NCBI RefSeq assembly: GCF_004363045.1
Contig: NZ_SNYJ01000003.1
Coordinates: forward strand, 1-64,000
Source of the DNA: Aureibacillus halotolerans
GTDB taxonomy: Bacteria > Bacillota > Bacilli > Bacillales > DSM-28697
Reading direction: 5' to 3'
Length of the DNA: 64,000 nucleotides
Within the stretch, counting starts at the first letter, position 1; each line of letters opens with the position of its first letter. Shown here one piece after another: positions 27,786 through 36,838 of the stretch. The notes under the pieces are model-generated. The model was not told the origin of the DNA and did not search any database. It was given only the letters and a program-made list of their open reading frames with translations. Both the position numbers and the translations under genes were made by a program.

Positions 27786-28951
27786 ATTGTTGCCTCCTCT
27801 AGTGCTTTCACTCCGTCGCCTACATCGCTTACATAACATTCTGGCGCCCAGCCGATCGCTTTTTCATACGCAGTTGAAACGTTGGTGATAAATGGCTTAA
27901 TATGATCCTCATGAACAATGCTTATCGTACAACCTCCAAAGCCAGCACCTGTCATACGTGTCCCGATACAGCCCTGTTCTTTACCCTGAAGGTCAAACAA
28001 CACGTCCAACTCCTCGCCAGTCACTTCGTATAAGTCACGTAGAGACTTGTGCGAATCAAGCATACATTGACCGAACGTTTCAAGATCATTTTGTTTCAGC
28101 GCTGAAACAGCCTTCTGAACACGGCCATTTTCACTCACGACATGCTGAAGACGCGCGACAATAACGTCATCTTTTATGACATGCTTAGAGGACTCCCACT
28201 CTTCAATGGTCAAGTCACTAATCGTCTCAATGGCAGGGAACAAAGCACGCAGCTTTTCAACTCCAGCCTCACATTCGCTTCGACGTTCGTTGTATTTGGA
28301 ATCAGCTAACCCTCTGCGTTTGTTTGTGTTTGTAATGACCAGTTTATAAGCTCCAAGTTCAAGTGGGACAAGCTCAGTATCTAGTGTTTTGCAATTAAGA
28401 AATAGCGCTTGGTTTTTCTGTCCATTCGCCACAGCAAATTGATCCATAATGCCGCTATTGACACCAATATAGTCGTTTTCAACACGCTGACACATAAACG
28501 CCATTTCCGTTCGTGTCAGGCTAAAGGAAAGTAAATCGGCTACTCCATACGTCGCCACAAGCTCAATGGAGGCGGAAGAAGAAAGCCCAGCTCCGTTTGG
28601 GATGTTGCCGTCAAAATAAAAATCTAGTCCTGGCAGTTCACCAAACTGTTTTTGCAGCTCCACTAACACGCCTTTCGGGTAATTCGCCCAACCATGCGTC
28701 TTGTCGTAAGCCAATTCAGTCGAATCTATCGTAACGATTTGATCAAATTGAGCACTTCGAAACGTGATTGTCTGATCACTTCTTTTCGCAATCGCCATCG
28801 ACGTTCCTTTCGTTAATGCGGCGGGAAACACATATCCCCCGTTATAATCTGTATGTTCACCGATGAGGTTCACTCGTCCCGGCGCAAAGTAAACAGATAC
28901 GTGATCACGATCTGTTTGAAACAGTGCCGAAGCCGTTTCTTTTATCGACAT
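27782..28951 (-). CDS. galK: Galactokinase
   Basis: A 389-residue GHMP kinase phosphorylating galactose. The substrate motif PGRVNLIGEHTDYNGG near residue 25, the ATP loop GAGLSSSASIE near residue 118, and motif 3 TGAGFGGCTISI near residue 340 are all intact. Its ATG overlaps the galT end by 10 nt and its stop overlaps the galE start. Length is normal. Confidence 0.96.
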   Translation of the reverse strand: MSIKETASALFQTDRDHVSVYFAPGRVNLIGEHTDYNGGYVFPAALTKGTSMAIAKRSDQTITFRSAQFDQIVTIDSTELAYDKTHGWANYPKGVLVELQKQFGELPGLDFYFDGNIPNGAGLSSSASIELVATYGVADLLSFSLTRTEMAFMCQRVENDYIGVNSGIMDQFAVANGQKNQALFLNCKTLDTELVPLELGAYKLVITNTNKRRGLADSKYNERRSECEAGVEKLRALFPAIETISDLTIEEWESSKHVIKDDVIVARLQHVVSENGRVQKAVSALKQNDLETFGQCMLDSHKSLRDLYEVTGEELDVLFDLQGKEQGCIGTRMTGAGFGGCTISIVHEDHIKPFITNVSTAYEKAIGWAPECYVSDVGDGVKALEEATI

Positions 28952-29937
28952 TCTTTCTCACCCTTCTCTTTTTTCTCTTGGAACGCCTCGATTTTAGCTT
29001 TCAGGATGGGCGCGTTGTCTTCTATCTTTGTCGGGTTTGCAGCTGCCCAGCCGCCTGTTTCAGAGGACGCATTGTATTTAATAGATGTCTCGCCACGAAG
29101 CGGTGGATAAAATTCAATATGAAAGCGATAATAGTTACCTGCATCCGCATCATTGACAGGAGCAGGATGCATCACCATCATATAAGGAAACACCTTATCG
29201 TAAATGAGGTCCATTCCACCGACAACATCCTGCAGCAAATGCCCAAGCTCATAACGGACATCTTCCGTCATATCATTCAAGGATGTAATCGATTGCTTAG
29301 CAACGACATAGACGCCGTAAGGATAATCATTAAAAAACGGAATGTATGCTAAGAAGTGAGCCGTTTCTGCAACGACTCGAGAGCCAGATGCTTTCTCTTC
29401 ATCAAGCATATCGTCAAACAAATTCCGACCTGTTTTGTTATAATGGGCTTTGCAGGCATCAAGCTCTGTTCGTACCTTTTTTGGAACAAAAGGATAGGCG
29501 TAAACTTGCCCATGCGGATGCGGCATCGTGACGCCAACCTCTTTCCCGCGGTTTTCAAAAATCATGACATATTCGCTTGTCTGCTGCTTCGCTAACCGAT
29601 CATACGTATTGCTCCATAAGTCAATGAGCTGATTCATATGCTGCCGGCTCAAGTCTGGCATGGTGGCCTGGTGATCGGGAGAGTATAAAATCACTTCACA
29701 TTGCCCGTACGCTTTTTTTGTTTTGTAAACGCCTCCACCAACATCATCAGGCTCTGGCGGTGTTTGGGACAACACAGGAAAGTCATTTGGGTAAAGCAAT
29801 ACATCGTAATTGTCAGGTACTTTCCCACTTCCTGGACAGAAAGGGCAAAAGTCTTTTGGCATGTCTGGGCGATTTTGTCTTTTTGCTGAAACCATTGTCC
29901 AATCATCTAGCAATGGATTATAGCGAAGTTCTGCCAT
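28942..29937 (-). CDS. galT: Galactose-1-phosphate uridylyltransferase (class I)
   Basis: A 331-residue HIT-superfamily enzyme transferring UMP between UDP-glucose and galactose-1-phosphate. The nucleophilic histidine lies in MPHPHGQVYAYPFVP. FCPFCPGSGK near residue 33 carries the first zinc cysteines. This is the class I form; many Bacillus genomes carry the unrelated class II GalT. First gene of the operon, with GGAGG 8 nt upstream of ATG. Confidence 0.94.
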   Translation of the reverse strand: MAELRYNPLLDDWTMVSAKRQNRPDMPKDFCPFCPGSGKVPDNYDVLLYPNDFPVLSQTPPEPDDVGGGVYKTKKAYGQCEVILYSPDHQATMPDLSRQHMNQLIDLWSNTYDRLAKQQTSEYVMIFENRGKEVGVTMPHPHGQVYAYPFVPKKVRTELDACKAHYNKTGRNLFDDMLDEEKASGSRVVAETAHFLAYIPFFNDYPYGVYVVAKQSITSLNDMTEDVRYELGHLLQDVVGGMDLIYDKVFPYMMVMHPAPVNDADAGNYYRFHIEFYPPLRGETSIKYNASSETGGWAAANPTKIEDNAPILKAKIEAFQEKKEKGEKECR

Positions 29938-29960
29938 AAATCGATCAACCTCCGACTTTG

Positions 29961-30028
29961 TTTATTAATTTTATTAAGTTATTGCCCTTATTATACATTT
30001 TGATTACAATGAAAGCAATGACAATTAT
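29961..30028. promoter_or_regulatory. Divergent gal/ROK promoters with AT-rich candidate operator
   Basis: For galT, TTGCTT (30013-30018) and TATAAT (29990-29995) on the minus strand are 17 nt apart. For the ROK gene, TTGATT (30000-30005) and AATTAT (30023-30028) are 17 nt apart, so the promoters overlap. Just downstream of the gal -10, at 29961-29980, the AT-rich TTATTAA-TT-TTATTAA direct repeat is a candidate regulator site. Confidence 0.6.
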
Positions 30029-30045
30029 TTATCTTGGAGGTGCCT

Positions 30046-31254
30046 ATGTCGACAAACACGACAAAACCATTAGGAAGTTTTGAACGCATGAAATCGATGA
30101 ATCGATCGACTGTATTGAACACGATACGCTTACATGCTCCTCTCTCTCGAGCAGATATTGCGAAATCGACACAGCTTACCCCGCCTACGGTCGGTAATCT
30201 TGTAAAAGAGCTTCTCGCTGAACGTTTTGTCCGCGAAACCAATATTGGTCCATCGAGTGGCGGACGCAAACCGACAATGCTTGAACTGGACCCAACCTAT
30301 CATTGTTGTATAGGACTTGATATTAGCTCAACGACAATAAAAGGCGTATTATGTACACTCTTAGGGGATTGCTTACATACTGCAAAACAGCCTCTTCCCT
30401 CAAATTGCACGACTGAGGAGCTACTGCAAACAGCGTATACTGTGACGGACCTCCTTTTGGAAAAAAAGCAGGTCGATCAAAAGCTTCATGGCATTGGGAT
30501 CGCTATGCATGGACTTGTAGATGTGGAGCAAGGGATCTCTTTGTTTGCACCAAACTTAGGGTTACATAACATCCAAATTAGAGAGCGCTTTCAAATTCGG
30601 TATGATACGAATGTCATGATTGATAATGATGCCCGAGCAATGGCTCTAGGGGAATCCTGGTTTGGTCAAGGGAAAACGGCAGATTCTTCTGTTCTAATCA
30701 ATATAGGCAGAGGGGTTGGAGCAGGAATTGTTCTCCAACAACGTCTACAGTATGGCGCTGATGACGTCAGTGGTGAAATTGGCCATATGGTCATCTCTGA
30801 AGATGGCCCATTGTGCAGCTGTGGGCAGCGGGGGTGCCTACAGGCGTATATATCAGGACCAGCGATCGCCTCCATTGCAGAGAGCCAGCTGGATGACAAT
30901 GCATCGTCCCCGCTTCGCTCTCAAAAGAAGCCGCTTACTGGGCTCGATGTGTATACGGCTTATCAGAAAGGAGATGCCCTAGCAGAAGCCGTTTTTGTCC
31001 AAGCAGGCAAACGGCTAGGTATCGCTCTTGTCAACATCATACACACATTAAACCCTTCGTTAATTATTCTAGGTGGAGGTGTGTCGTTAGCGGGGAACAT
31101 TTTATTGCCACCCGCCATAGACATCGTCAAGCGTAGAGGGTTGACGCAAAAAGCTAAAGAGACGACCATCGTGTTGTCTACCCTCAAAGAAAAAGCTGCA
31201 AGCATCGGTGCTGTCACACTGTTGTTAGAATCCCTTTTTCAGGAAAGATTTTGA
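30046..31254 (+). CDS. ROK-family transcriptional regulator, probably of the gal operon
   Basis: A 402-residue repressor-type ROK protein. A winged helix in residues 10-70 (APLSRADIAKSTQLTPPTVGNLV) precedes a ROK sugar-kinase-like fold with IGLDISSTTIKGVL and the zinc site CSCGQRGCLQAYISG. The domain resembles NagC/XylR more than glucokinases because of the helix-turn-helix. ATG 30046 follows TTGGAGGTG and is chosen over a TTG at 30034. It is divergent from galT with overlapping promoters, which makes it the likely galactose-responsive regulator (inference). Its 3' end overlaps the oxidoreductase gene. Confidence 0.85.
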   Translation: MSTNTTKPLGSFERMKSMNRSTVLNTIRLHAPLSRADIAKSTQLTPPTVGNLVKELLAERFVRETNIGPSSGGRKPTMLELDPTYHCCIGLDISSTTIKGVLCTLLGDCLHTAKQPLPSNCTTEELLQTAYTVTDLLLEKKQVDQKLHGIGIAMHGLVDVEQGISLFAPNLGLHNIQIRERFQIRYDTNVMIDNDARAMALGESWFGQGKTADSSVLINIGRGVGAGIVLQQRLQYGADDVSGEIGHMVISEDGPLCSCGQRGCLQAYISGPAIASIAESQLDDNASSPLRSQKKPLTGLDVYTAYQKGDALAEAVFVQAGKRLGIALVNIIHTLNPSLIILGGGVSLAGNILLPPAIDIVKRRGLTQKAKETTIVLSTLKEKAASIGAVTLLLESLFQERF

Positions 31255-32105
31255 TAATACGCATACAATGCCTGGGTACCAAGTTGTCCCATGCCATTCT
31301 CAAGCATGCCCTCGTACAATGATGTCGCTTGCTCAAGACCTGGAGTTGGCAAATCAAGTTTTTTTGCTTCCTCTAAGGCGATCCGTAAGTCCTTTAGGAA
31401 ATGCTCCACGTAAAACCCAGGGGCGGTATCGCCTTTGAGCATTCTTGGACCAAGATTGCTTAAAGACCAGCTACCAGCGGCGCCTGTTTCTATGCTCTTA
31501 AGCACATTGGAAGTATCTAGACCAGATGCTTCAGCAAACCTTAAGGCTTCAACCACACCCATCATATTTGAAGCAATGGCAATCTGGTTAGCCATTTTCG
31601 TCGTCTGCCCTGCTCCCGCAACTCCTTGATGTATGATTTTCTCCCCCATACACTCGAGAATGGGCATGGCAGCTTGGACATCTGCTGCTTGCCCTCCAAC
31701 CATGATCGACAGCGTGCCATTTTTCGCACCAATATCACCACCTGAAACGGGCGCATCCAGCAAGCGAAATTTTAATTCTGCTGCCTCTTTATACAATGCC
31801 TTAGCAAGTGTTGGAGAAGACGTCGTCATATCAATTAAGAGACTTCCCTTAGGCGCATATCGAAAAAGGCCCTGTTTGCCTCTGTAAACATCATCCACAT
31901 CATCAGGATAGCCGACCATCGTTATGACCGCGTCAACATCCTTGACACAGGCTTTTATCGTTTCTTTCCATTCGGCTCCTTTTTCAATAAGTGAAGCCGC
32001 TTTCGTTTTTGTGCGTGTATAAATGGACACCTGGTGCCCCTGGCTAAGCAATTGGCTTGCCATTCCCCTGCCCATAACCCCTGTACCGATGAATGCAATA
32101 TTCAA
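31239..32105 (-). CDS. 3-hydroxyisobutyrate dehydrogenase-family oxidoreductase
   Basis: A 288-residue NAD(P)-dependent beta-hydroxyacid dehydrogenase. FIGTGVMGRGMASQLL is the Rossmann motif, DAPVSGGDIGAKNGTL the substrate-binding loop, and the catalytic Lys is in GQTTKMANQIAIA. The start is TTG at 32105 after GAGGAG; the frame could extend to ATG 32126, where no ribosome-binding site is visible. The substrate could be 3-hydroxyisobutyrate, tartronate semialdehyde or a related acid. Its last 16 nt overlap the ROK gene on the other strand. Confidence 0.85.
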   Translation of the reverse strand: MNIAFIGTGVMGRGMASQLLSQGHQVSIYTRTKTKAASLIEKGAEWKETIKACVKDVDAVITMVGYPDDVDDVYRGKQGLFRYAPKGSLLIDMTTSSPTLAKALYKEAAELKFRLLDAPVSGGDIGAKNGTLSIMVGGQAADVQAAMPILECMGEKIIHQGVAGAGQTTKMANQIAIASNMMGVVEALRFAEASGLDTSNVLKSIETGAAGSWSLSNLGPRMLKGDTAPGFYVEHFLKDLRIALEEAKKLDLPTPGLEQATSLYEGMLENGMGQLGTQALYAYYQNLS

Positions 32106-32277
32106 TTTTATCAACTCCTCGTTCAATTGGGTTCGTCTTCTAATCCCATCTATCGTATCATATACAGTACGTTTCCATACTATTTCCCCTACCAGCTGTA
32201 TTCAAAAACGTCATTCTTTCTTCGCCTGCAAGATGCAGCGTATTAACGTCTACATTCAGTTCTTGCCTGGACTGATT

Positions 32278-32724
32278 CTATCGCTGTAAAATCATCTCGT
32301 CTGTTTCTTTAAACCCTATCGATTTGTATAGCATTTTTGCTTGGTCACTTGCTAACAGGCGGACAGTGTTGATTTCTTTTAAAGACAACCAAGCGATTAC
32401 TTCGTTTGTTAACATTCTTGCATAGCCTTGATTTCTAAATTCATGCTCTACATAGACATCACCGATAAATCCATACTGTGCTTCTTTATAAAAGCAATAA
32501 GGTATATCCTCTTTAATAAAAGCCCCAGCACATGCCACAATGGTATGCTCTTGCTCGATGACGAAATGAGTAGCTCTTCCTGCATCATATAACTCTTTGT
32601 ATGTGTTCTCAACGACCTGAAGGAAATCGTCTCTTAGCATATGTTCTTTTCCAACCTCTTTAAACATCTTTAGTTTCAGTACTGTTATGGCTGAAAGATC
32701 TGATAATGTGGCAACCCGTATCAA
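32278..32724 (-). CDS. GNAT-family N-acetyltransferase
   Basis: A 148-residue acetyltransferase. The acetyl-CoA site is GDVYVEHEFRNQGYARML, the RxxGxA-type motif A, and the domain ends with KMLYKSIGFKETDEM (motif B). The start is TTG at 32724 following GGGAGG with good spacing; the longer frame to 32802 has no site. It is monocistronic. The substrate, a protein or small amine, is unknown. Confidence 0.8.
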   Translation of the reverse strand: MIRVATLSDLSAITVLKLKMFKEVGKEHMLRDDFLQVVENTYKELYDAGRATHFVIEQEHTIVACAGAFIKEDIPYCFYKEAQYGFIGDVYVEHEFRNQGYARMLTNEVIAWLSLKEINTVRLLASDQAKMLYKSIGFKETDEMILQR

Positions 32725-32888
32725 TTTAATTCCTCCCAAAAGAGTTATCGTGAAGATAGTGCAAGGTGACATTTTTATAACACACTCACCGCAAAAGGCC
32801 ATACATAGGGAGACTCATTTACTGATTTACACAATCCAAGAAGCTAGTAAACCTTGTCTCCCATTTACATAAATAAGTGTTAGGTGAT

Positions 32889-32926
32889 AAAAAAACGCCT
32901 CTTCATAATCGAAGAGACGTTTTTTA
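32889..32926. terminator. Bidirectional terminator before ypjP end
   Basis: AAAACGCCTCTTC and GAAGAGACGTTTT pair with one mismatch. T runs occur on both strands. On the minus strand it ends ypjP. Confidence 0.85.
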
Positions 32927-32928
32927 CG

Positions 32929-33582
32929 TCACACATTCCAAGCTGGCGGGGTGTTATACCCCCATGGAATAGACGCAACTTCATAATGTGCTTGGAAGTC
33001 GTCATGGTGGGTATGGTAATGAAAATTAAAGAAATAGCCTTCTTTTGGTGGGTGGTCTCTTCTCACATGGAACCGAAATAGGTCTTCGCCTGTTTCTCCA
33101 TGGTACAAGTGAAAGATTTTTTCACCTGTGCCTCCCGCAGGAACACTCGTGAATAACAAGTTTTTAATGCTCTGATCATCCATGCCGTTTGCGAAGGTTT
33201 CAAAGACAAGCCGCAAACCTGGAACAACTTCTTGCTGAAAAGGAGCTCCCACTTTGGCTTGAATATCGTCGCCAAATTTCTCAACGGAAACATTTGTGGC
33301 GTGAGTGGTCGCATATGAAACAAATGTTTCAATCAATTCATCTCGTTGGTTAATGCTAGATGCGGTTTCCTGCCAATCCAGTGGGTCAGGGAAAAAAACA
33401 ACGGATTGGGAGTCGGCAAAGCGATGCACATCTGTTTTTTCAGTCGCTTTCACATAATGCGGGCGTTTTGGCACATCCCCGTTTGATTCATCATTTTCAC
33501 TGGCAATGCCAGGTGGTGCAACCGTACCAAACGTTGCCATCGTCACAAGAACGACAAACGTTTTTCTCATCCATAGCTTCAT
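32929..33582 (-). CDS. ypjP: YpjP-like exported protein
   Basis: A 217-residue protein. Residues 1-27 form a signal peptide (KTFVVLVTMATFGTVA, then APPGIA). The mature part contains YATTHATNVSVEKFGD, FHLYHGETGEDLFRF and a His-rich end (FNFHYHTHHDDFQAHYE) that resembles YpjP of Bacillus as I remember it. ATG 33582 lies 9 nt after GAGGGG; a GTG at 33591 is too close. In Bacillus subtilis ypjP is near thyB-dfrA; dfrA is 6 kb away here. The function is unknown. The histidine cluster could bind metal. Confidence 0.6.
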   Translation of the reverse strand: MKLWMRKTFVVLVTMATFGTVAPPGIASENDESNGDVPKRPHYVKATEKTDVHRFADSQSVVFFPDPLDWQETASSINQRDELIETFVSYATTHATNVSVEKFGDDIQAKVGAPFQQEVVPGLRLVFETFANGMDDQSIKNLLFTSVPAGGTGEKIFHLYHGETGEDLFRFHVRRDHPPKEGYFFNFHYHTHHDDFQAHYEVASIPWGYNTPPAWNV

Positions 33583-33877
33583 CGTTAACACCCCTCGTTA
33601 CACAGATTAAATCATTTTCATCAGGACGTACTTTTGCGTATAAACACGGACATTTAAATCTCTAAAAAGAGTTTCAAAGAAAACTTTCGCTAATCACTCA
33701 CTGCCCTATGGTTTCGCGCATACGTTTGCAGGTCTACAGTTCGAAAAATCAACATTGGAGTGATTATGTAACATCGTTTTATTTGTTGGAAAAAGTGATT
33801 CATTCTCTATTATTCTCTCATGTGAACGAAAAAAATGCCAGTTATATAACGCGATATAGGTATAGAGAATAAGAATA
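33583..33877. other. Intergenic region with no gene
   Basis: About 330 nt lie between ypjP and the next terminator. No frame with a ribosome-binding site and no repeat family member was seen. It should hold the ypjP promoter. Confidence 0.4.
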
Positions 33878-33910
33878 TGCCAAGCAGCTTCCCCTTCCTC
33901 TGCTTGGCAT
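33878..33910 (-). terminator. Hairpin after the NAGPA-domain gene
   Basis: TGCCAAGCAG and CTGCTTGGCA form a perfect 10-bp stem, with a poor T tract on either strand. Confidence 0.6.
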
Positions 33911-33918
33911 TGAATTCT

Positions 33919-34995
33919 TTACGGGTAAATAAGAATATGACTTGATACTTTACGTTCTTGTCCACCAGAAGGTCGATTTAATACTTTCCCATTGTAATAA
34001 AAGGAACTTGAACCCCCTCCATCAAGAGTAAAGGCATCCTTCACCTGAAAGCTGAGCAGCTTATCCTGAACCTCTTCTAGAGTAACACCACTGCTGTACC
34101 CGGCTTGCCTTCCATCTATAACGATAAAAAGCAGGTCTCCATTTGAGAAGTTCCCTATGATGGTTCTTGGCTCACGTTGGCCGGACCATTTGGCAGGGAT
34201 AGCTAGTTTTTGTCCATTAGCGAGCAATGTGGGGGTAAAGCTCGCCGCTTGAAGAATGTTGTTCTGCTTAATTTCGGCTTGGGTTGTAAAGTTCCCACCA
34301 ACCAAATGCCCTTGTTTGTTAAACCCGACAACGGAGAGTTTTTTTGCATCGTCATACATTGTGACAATCTGTCCATCAATGACGGTAATTCCTAGAGGTG
34401 CAATATCACCGTCGCCCGTGTGCCAAAAACCCCCTGCGTTCACAGCGAGAGTGGCCCCTTTTCGCTTGGCAGCGGCACTTGTTGTTTCGCCACTACTTTT
34501 TACTTTATCGTGAGCAAGTGATACGTGTAACGCGTTGCTTGAATGAATACTCACCTTCGCCATATAGCCTTGATATCCAGCACCTTGAAGTGAATACACT
34601 TTAATGGTAGACCGGTCACCACTTTTTTGCGAAATCGGATCGCCAAGCAAATTGGAAAGAATTTGCTCAAGCACTTTATCGGATGTCGTCATTTGCGCCT
34701 GACTTGTTGTTGTTAAACTAGCGATTTTTTCTTGTTGTTGCGTGTAATACGTTTTCTCTTTTGCAATGGCTTTATTCACGTTCGCGAGTGTCTTTTCAAA
34801 GATTCCTATGTTTGTGTTGGTCTCTTCCACTGCGTTTAACACAGAAGTACTTGCTGCCGACACTGTTTCGGTTTCCATTGTTAAGTACTGATTCCAAGCA
34901 ATCGTTTCCTCGGGAGACTGCCAAAATAGATAGACGAGAAAACCAGCAATCGGTGCGATCGTAAACAAGGACCAAATATGCAACTTCCTACCCAT
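33919..34995 (-). CDS. Membrane-anchored phosphodiester glycosidase (NAGPA) domain protein
   Basis: A 358-residue protein. Residues 10-27 are a transmembrane anchor (LFTIAPIAGFLVYLF). Residues 40-100 form a coiled coil (VEETNTNIGIFEKTLANVN). From about 125 the NAGPA/DUF2233 domain follows, with AVNAGGFWHTGDGDIAPLG, EPRTIIGNFSNGDLLFIVIDGR and FTLDGGGSSSFYYNG, the family hallmark. In animals this fold removes GlcNAc from phosphodiesters; in Firmicutes it may act on cell-surface glycopolymers (inference). It overlaps its upstream neighbour by 8 nt, and both proteins have an anchor plus coiled coil. Confidence 0.8.
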   Translation of the reverse strand: MGRKLHIWSLFTIAPIAGFLVYLFWQSPEETIAWNQYLTMETETVSAASTSVLNAVEETNTNIGIFEKTLANVNKAIAKEKTYYTQQQEKIASLTTTSQAQMTTSDKVLEQILSNLLGDPISQKSGDRSTIKVYSLQGAGYQGYMAKVSIHSSNALHVSLAHDKVKSSGETTSAAAKRKGATLAVNAGGFWHTGDGDIAPLGITVIDGQIVTMYDDAKKLSVVGFNKQGHLVGGNFTTQAEIKQNNILQAASFTPTLLANGQKLAIPAKWSGQREPRTIIGNFSNGDLLFIVIDGRQAGYSSGVTLEEVQDKLLSFQVKDAFTLDGGGSSSFYYNGKVLNRPSGGQERKVSSHILIYP

Positions 34996-35440
34996 TAGAT
35001 GCTTCCTCCAACCGTGCTAAAGATTGCTGCAGCTTTTGTAGCTGTTGATTTAACTGATCAATCTCCGTTTGAAGAGCAGCTTTTGAATCATCGTTCCCAC
35101 TAAGACCTTGGCCAGTGGCTTCGACCTGTGTTTGCAATGCAGCAAGGTTTTTCTGAACATTGACCAGCTCATCTTTCAGACCTGTCATAGACGTTGCCAC
35201 AGCATCCAACTGTGTTGTGTTCTCTTCTTGAATACTTGCCAGCTGCTGATCAACGTAAGTCTTCGTTGAGACAGAATAATGCTCAGCCGCCTTGTACCCG
35301 CCAAATGTGATGCCCCCCCAAACGAGTATTGATAGGGTCCATAATGTCGGTTTTACCCATTTCCTCTTGACCTGTCCATTTACATCTTCTGTTGCTTTAC
35401 GTCTCTTTTCTAATAACAGCCGCGCTGTTTTAGATTGCAT
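34988..35440 (-). CDS. Single-pass membrane coiled-coil protein
   Basis: A 150-residue protein with a basic cytoplasmic start (LLLEKRRKATEDVNGQVKRK), one transmembrane helix at about 30-50 (LWTLSILVWGGITFGGY), and an external coiled coil to the end (LQTEIDQLNQQLQKLQQSLARL). No enzyme motif is visible. ATG 35440 follows AGGAGT. It is translationally coupled to the NAGPA-domain gene through an 8-nt overlap, and both proteins have external coiled coils, so they probably form a complex at the outer membrane face (inference). Confidence 0.6.
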   Translation of the reverse strand: MQSKTARLLLEKRRKATEDVNGQVKRKWVKPTLWTLSILVWGGITFGGYKAAEHYSVSTKTYVDQQLASIQEENTTQLDAVATSMTGLKDELVNVQKNLAALQTQVEATGQGLSGNDDSKAALQTEIDQLNQQLQKLQQSLARLEEASNG

Positions 35441-35878
35441 ATGTACTCCTCCCCGCGTTTCAGCCTTGTTTGGCTGTGCGAGCCTTTATTAAAGCTTTTA
35501 TCTGTTTTCTCGTGCAGGATTTTAGTAGAAATAATGACGAGCGACAAGCTTTGTTAAGGCCACGTGATCTATAGATTGCTAAGCATACCGTATCCTTAAA
35601 GGCATTTCAACATAGAAACAACAAGGTAATAATATCCATGAAAAACAAGGACTCTCTTTCAAGGATAGAATGCGTACGTCTACACATTTCGTGAAACAAA
35701 GCGAATTTTTGCCTGTCCTTGCTTTCGTATATAGGCAAACGAGTAGAATAATGGTATGATGTAAGCGGATAGATTAAGTGGTCGAACGGTGAGTTGATTA
35801 ACCAGTAAGATTGCACGTCTTTTTTATTCGCTTACATCCGTCCGGCGCGAATGCTAGAGGTTAATGGAGGTCATTCAT
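35441..35878. other. 438-nt intergenic region ahead of the small peptide
   Basis: It holds a TATGAT-like -10 near 35755-35760 on the plus strand and possibly the promoter for the coiled-coil gene. A 69-codon minus-strand frame at 35607-35816 has no ribosome-binding site and was not accepted. Confidence 0.4.
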
Positions 35879-35959
35879 TTGGATATTATGACAGTATCCC
35901 TTACTGCAATGAGTATTATTTCAGCCGTATATTTTATTTACCTAACCCTTACAGATTAA
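35879..35959 (+). CDS. Small hydrophobic peptide, 26 aa
   Basis: TTG start, 8 nt after a GGAGGT site; ATG at 35888 is an alternative. The peptide reads MDIMTVSLTAMSII then SAVYFIYLTLTD, a single membrane-spanning helix with an acidic C-terminus. A strong terminator follows 10 nt later, so the transcript would be a self-contained small gene. It could be a small membrane protein or a type I toxin-like peptide. No antitoxin RNA was identified. Confidence 0.55.
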   Translation: MDIMTVSLTAMSIISAVYFIYLTLTD

Positions 35960-35968
35960 AAGCGTTGA

Positions 35969-36013
35969 AAAACCCTCCTCCTATTGATATATAGGAAGAG
36001 GGTTTTTTATAAT
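35969..36013 (+). terminator. Terminator after the small peptide gene
   Basis: AACCCTCCTCCTAT and ATAGGAAGAGGGTT pair with one mismatch and are followed by TTTTTT. Confidence 0.88.
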
Positions 36014-36160
36014 TGAGGTTTTTACATCATTAGGACATTTCATCAACCGAATACACATAAAGAAGGATTTTTTTGCGTTCATAGCAGTCTCCTTGTCCTT
36101 AAGATAATGCCGCTTAAGGGAATTCAGTGAAATATAATCGAGTCATGACAGGCACGAACT

Positions 36161-36610
36161 CTATTTCTCCAAATAATTCTTCAACCCATCCAAATCTTTT
36201 GCACAAATTTTTCGGAATGTGCCTGCCATTAGTTTACTAAGCAGTTTTGCAATCCCAGTCATCCCTTTAATTTCACCGCGTAAAGTAACCTCTGTAGAAT
36301 TACCTAATTCTTTAATTGAATACGTATAGAAATGTTCCCCTTTACCGCTTGTCCCTTTTGAACCATCTACGTAAAGGTGAATTTGATTATGCTCCAGACC
36401 CGTTACTTTAACTACTTCCGTTGCTTCCTGCCCCATCATTTTCCTTGTTTCTTTCCATCTACTTCCAACTTTCACAGGGCCTTCATCCAACCGCTCTATT
36501 CGAACTAGCCCTTGCATCCAATGCTGTGCTGAATCCAAATCCAACAAGCCTTGATATAGTTTTTCTTTCGGAACATGAAAGGTTTCTTTCGTTTCAAATT
36601 GGATACTCAT
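36161..36610 (-). CDS. SRPBCC-family protein
   Basis: A 149-residue protein with the START-like pattern: TKETFHVPKEKLYQGLLDLD near the N-terminus, an antiparallel sheet with VKVGSRWKETRKMMGQEATE, and a long C-terminal helix (KLLSKLMAGTFRKICAKDL). The ATG at 36610 follows GGGGGAAAA; the longer frame to 36637 is less likely. It is monocistronic, and its ligand is unknown. It is unrelated in sequence to the SRPBCC protein at 490 beyond the fold. Confidence 0.7.
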   Translation of the reverse strand: MSIQFETKETFHVPKEKLYQGLLDLDSAQHWMQGLVRIERLDEGPVKVGSRWKETRKMMGQEATEVVKVTGLEHNQIHLYVDGSKGTSGKGEHFYTYSIKELGNSTEVTLRGEIKGMTGIAKLLSKLMAGTFRKICAKDLDGLKNYLEK

Positions 36611-36794
36611 ACCCCTTTTCCCCCAGAACTCGTTCATTGGCAGACGTGCCTTTTATACATTAAAAATTATGTCCTTGAGTACAGAAGATTTGTTTTCTTG
36701 AATTGTCGTCTTAGTGAAATCCTAAAGCAAGATTACAGAAAAACCTTCCTTAAAAAGGAGTTGCGTGAGAAGTTGCGTGCGTTTCTCAAAATCC

Positions 36795-36838
36795 TAAAAA
36801 ACTCCCCGAGGTTATTGAGACACCCCGGGGAGTTTTTC
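36795..36838 (-). terminator. Terminator after brxA
   Basis: AACTCCCCGAGG and CCCCGGGGAGTT pair to form a GC-rich stem with T runs on both strands. It adjoins the brxA stop. Confidence 0.88.

Noticed and set aside
35607-35816. A 69-codon minus-strand frame.
   Set aside because: It lacks a ribosome-binding site and its sequence is not protein-like; it overlaps the presumed promoter of the small peptide.
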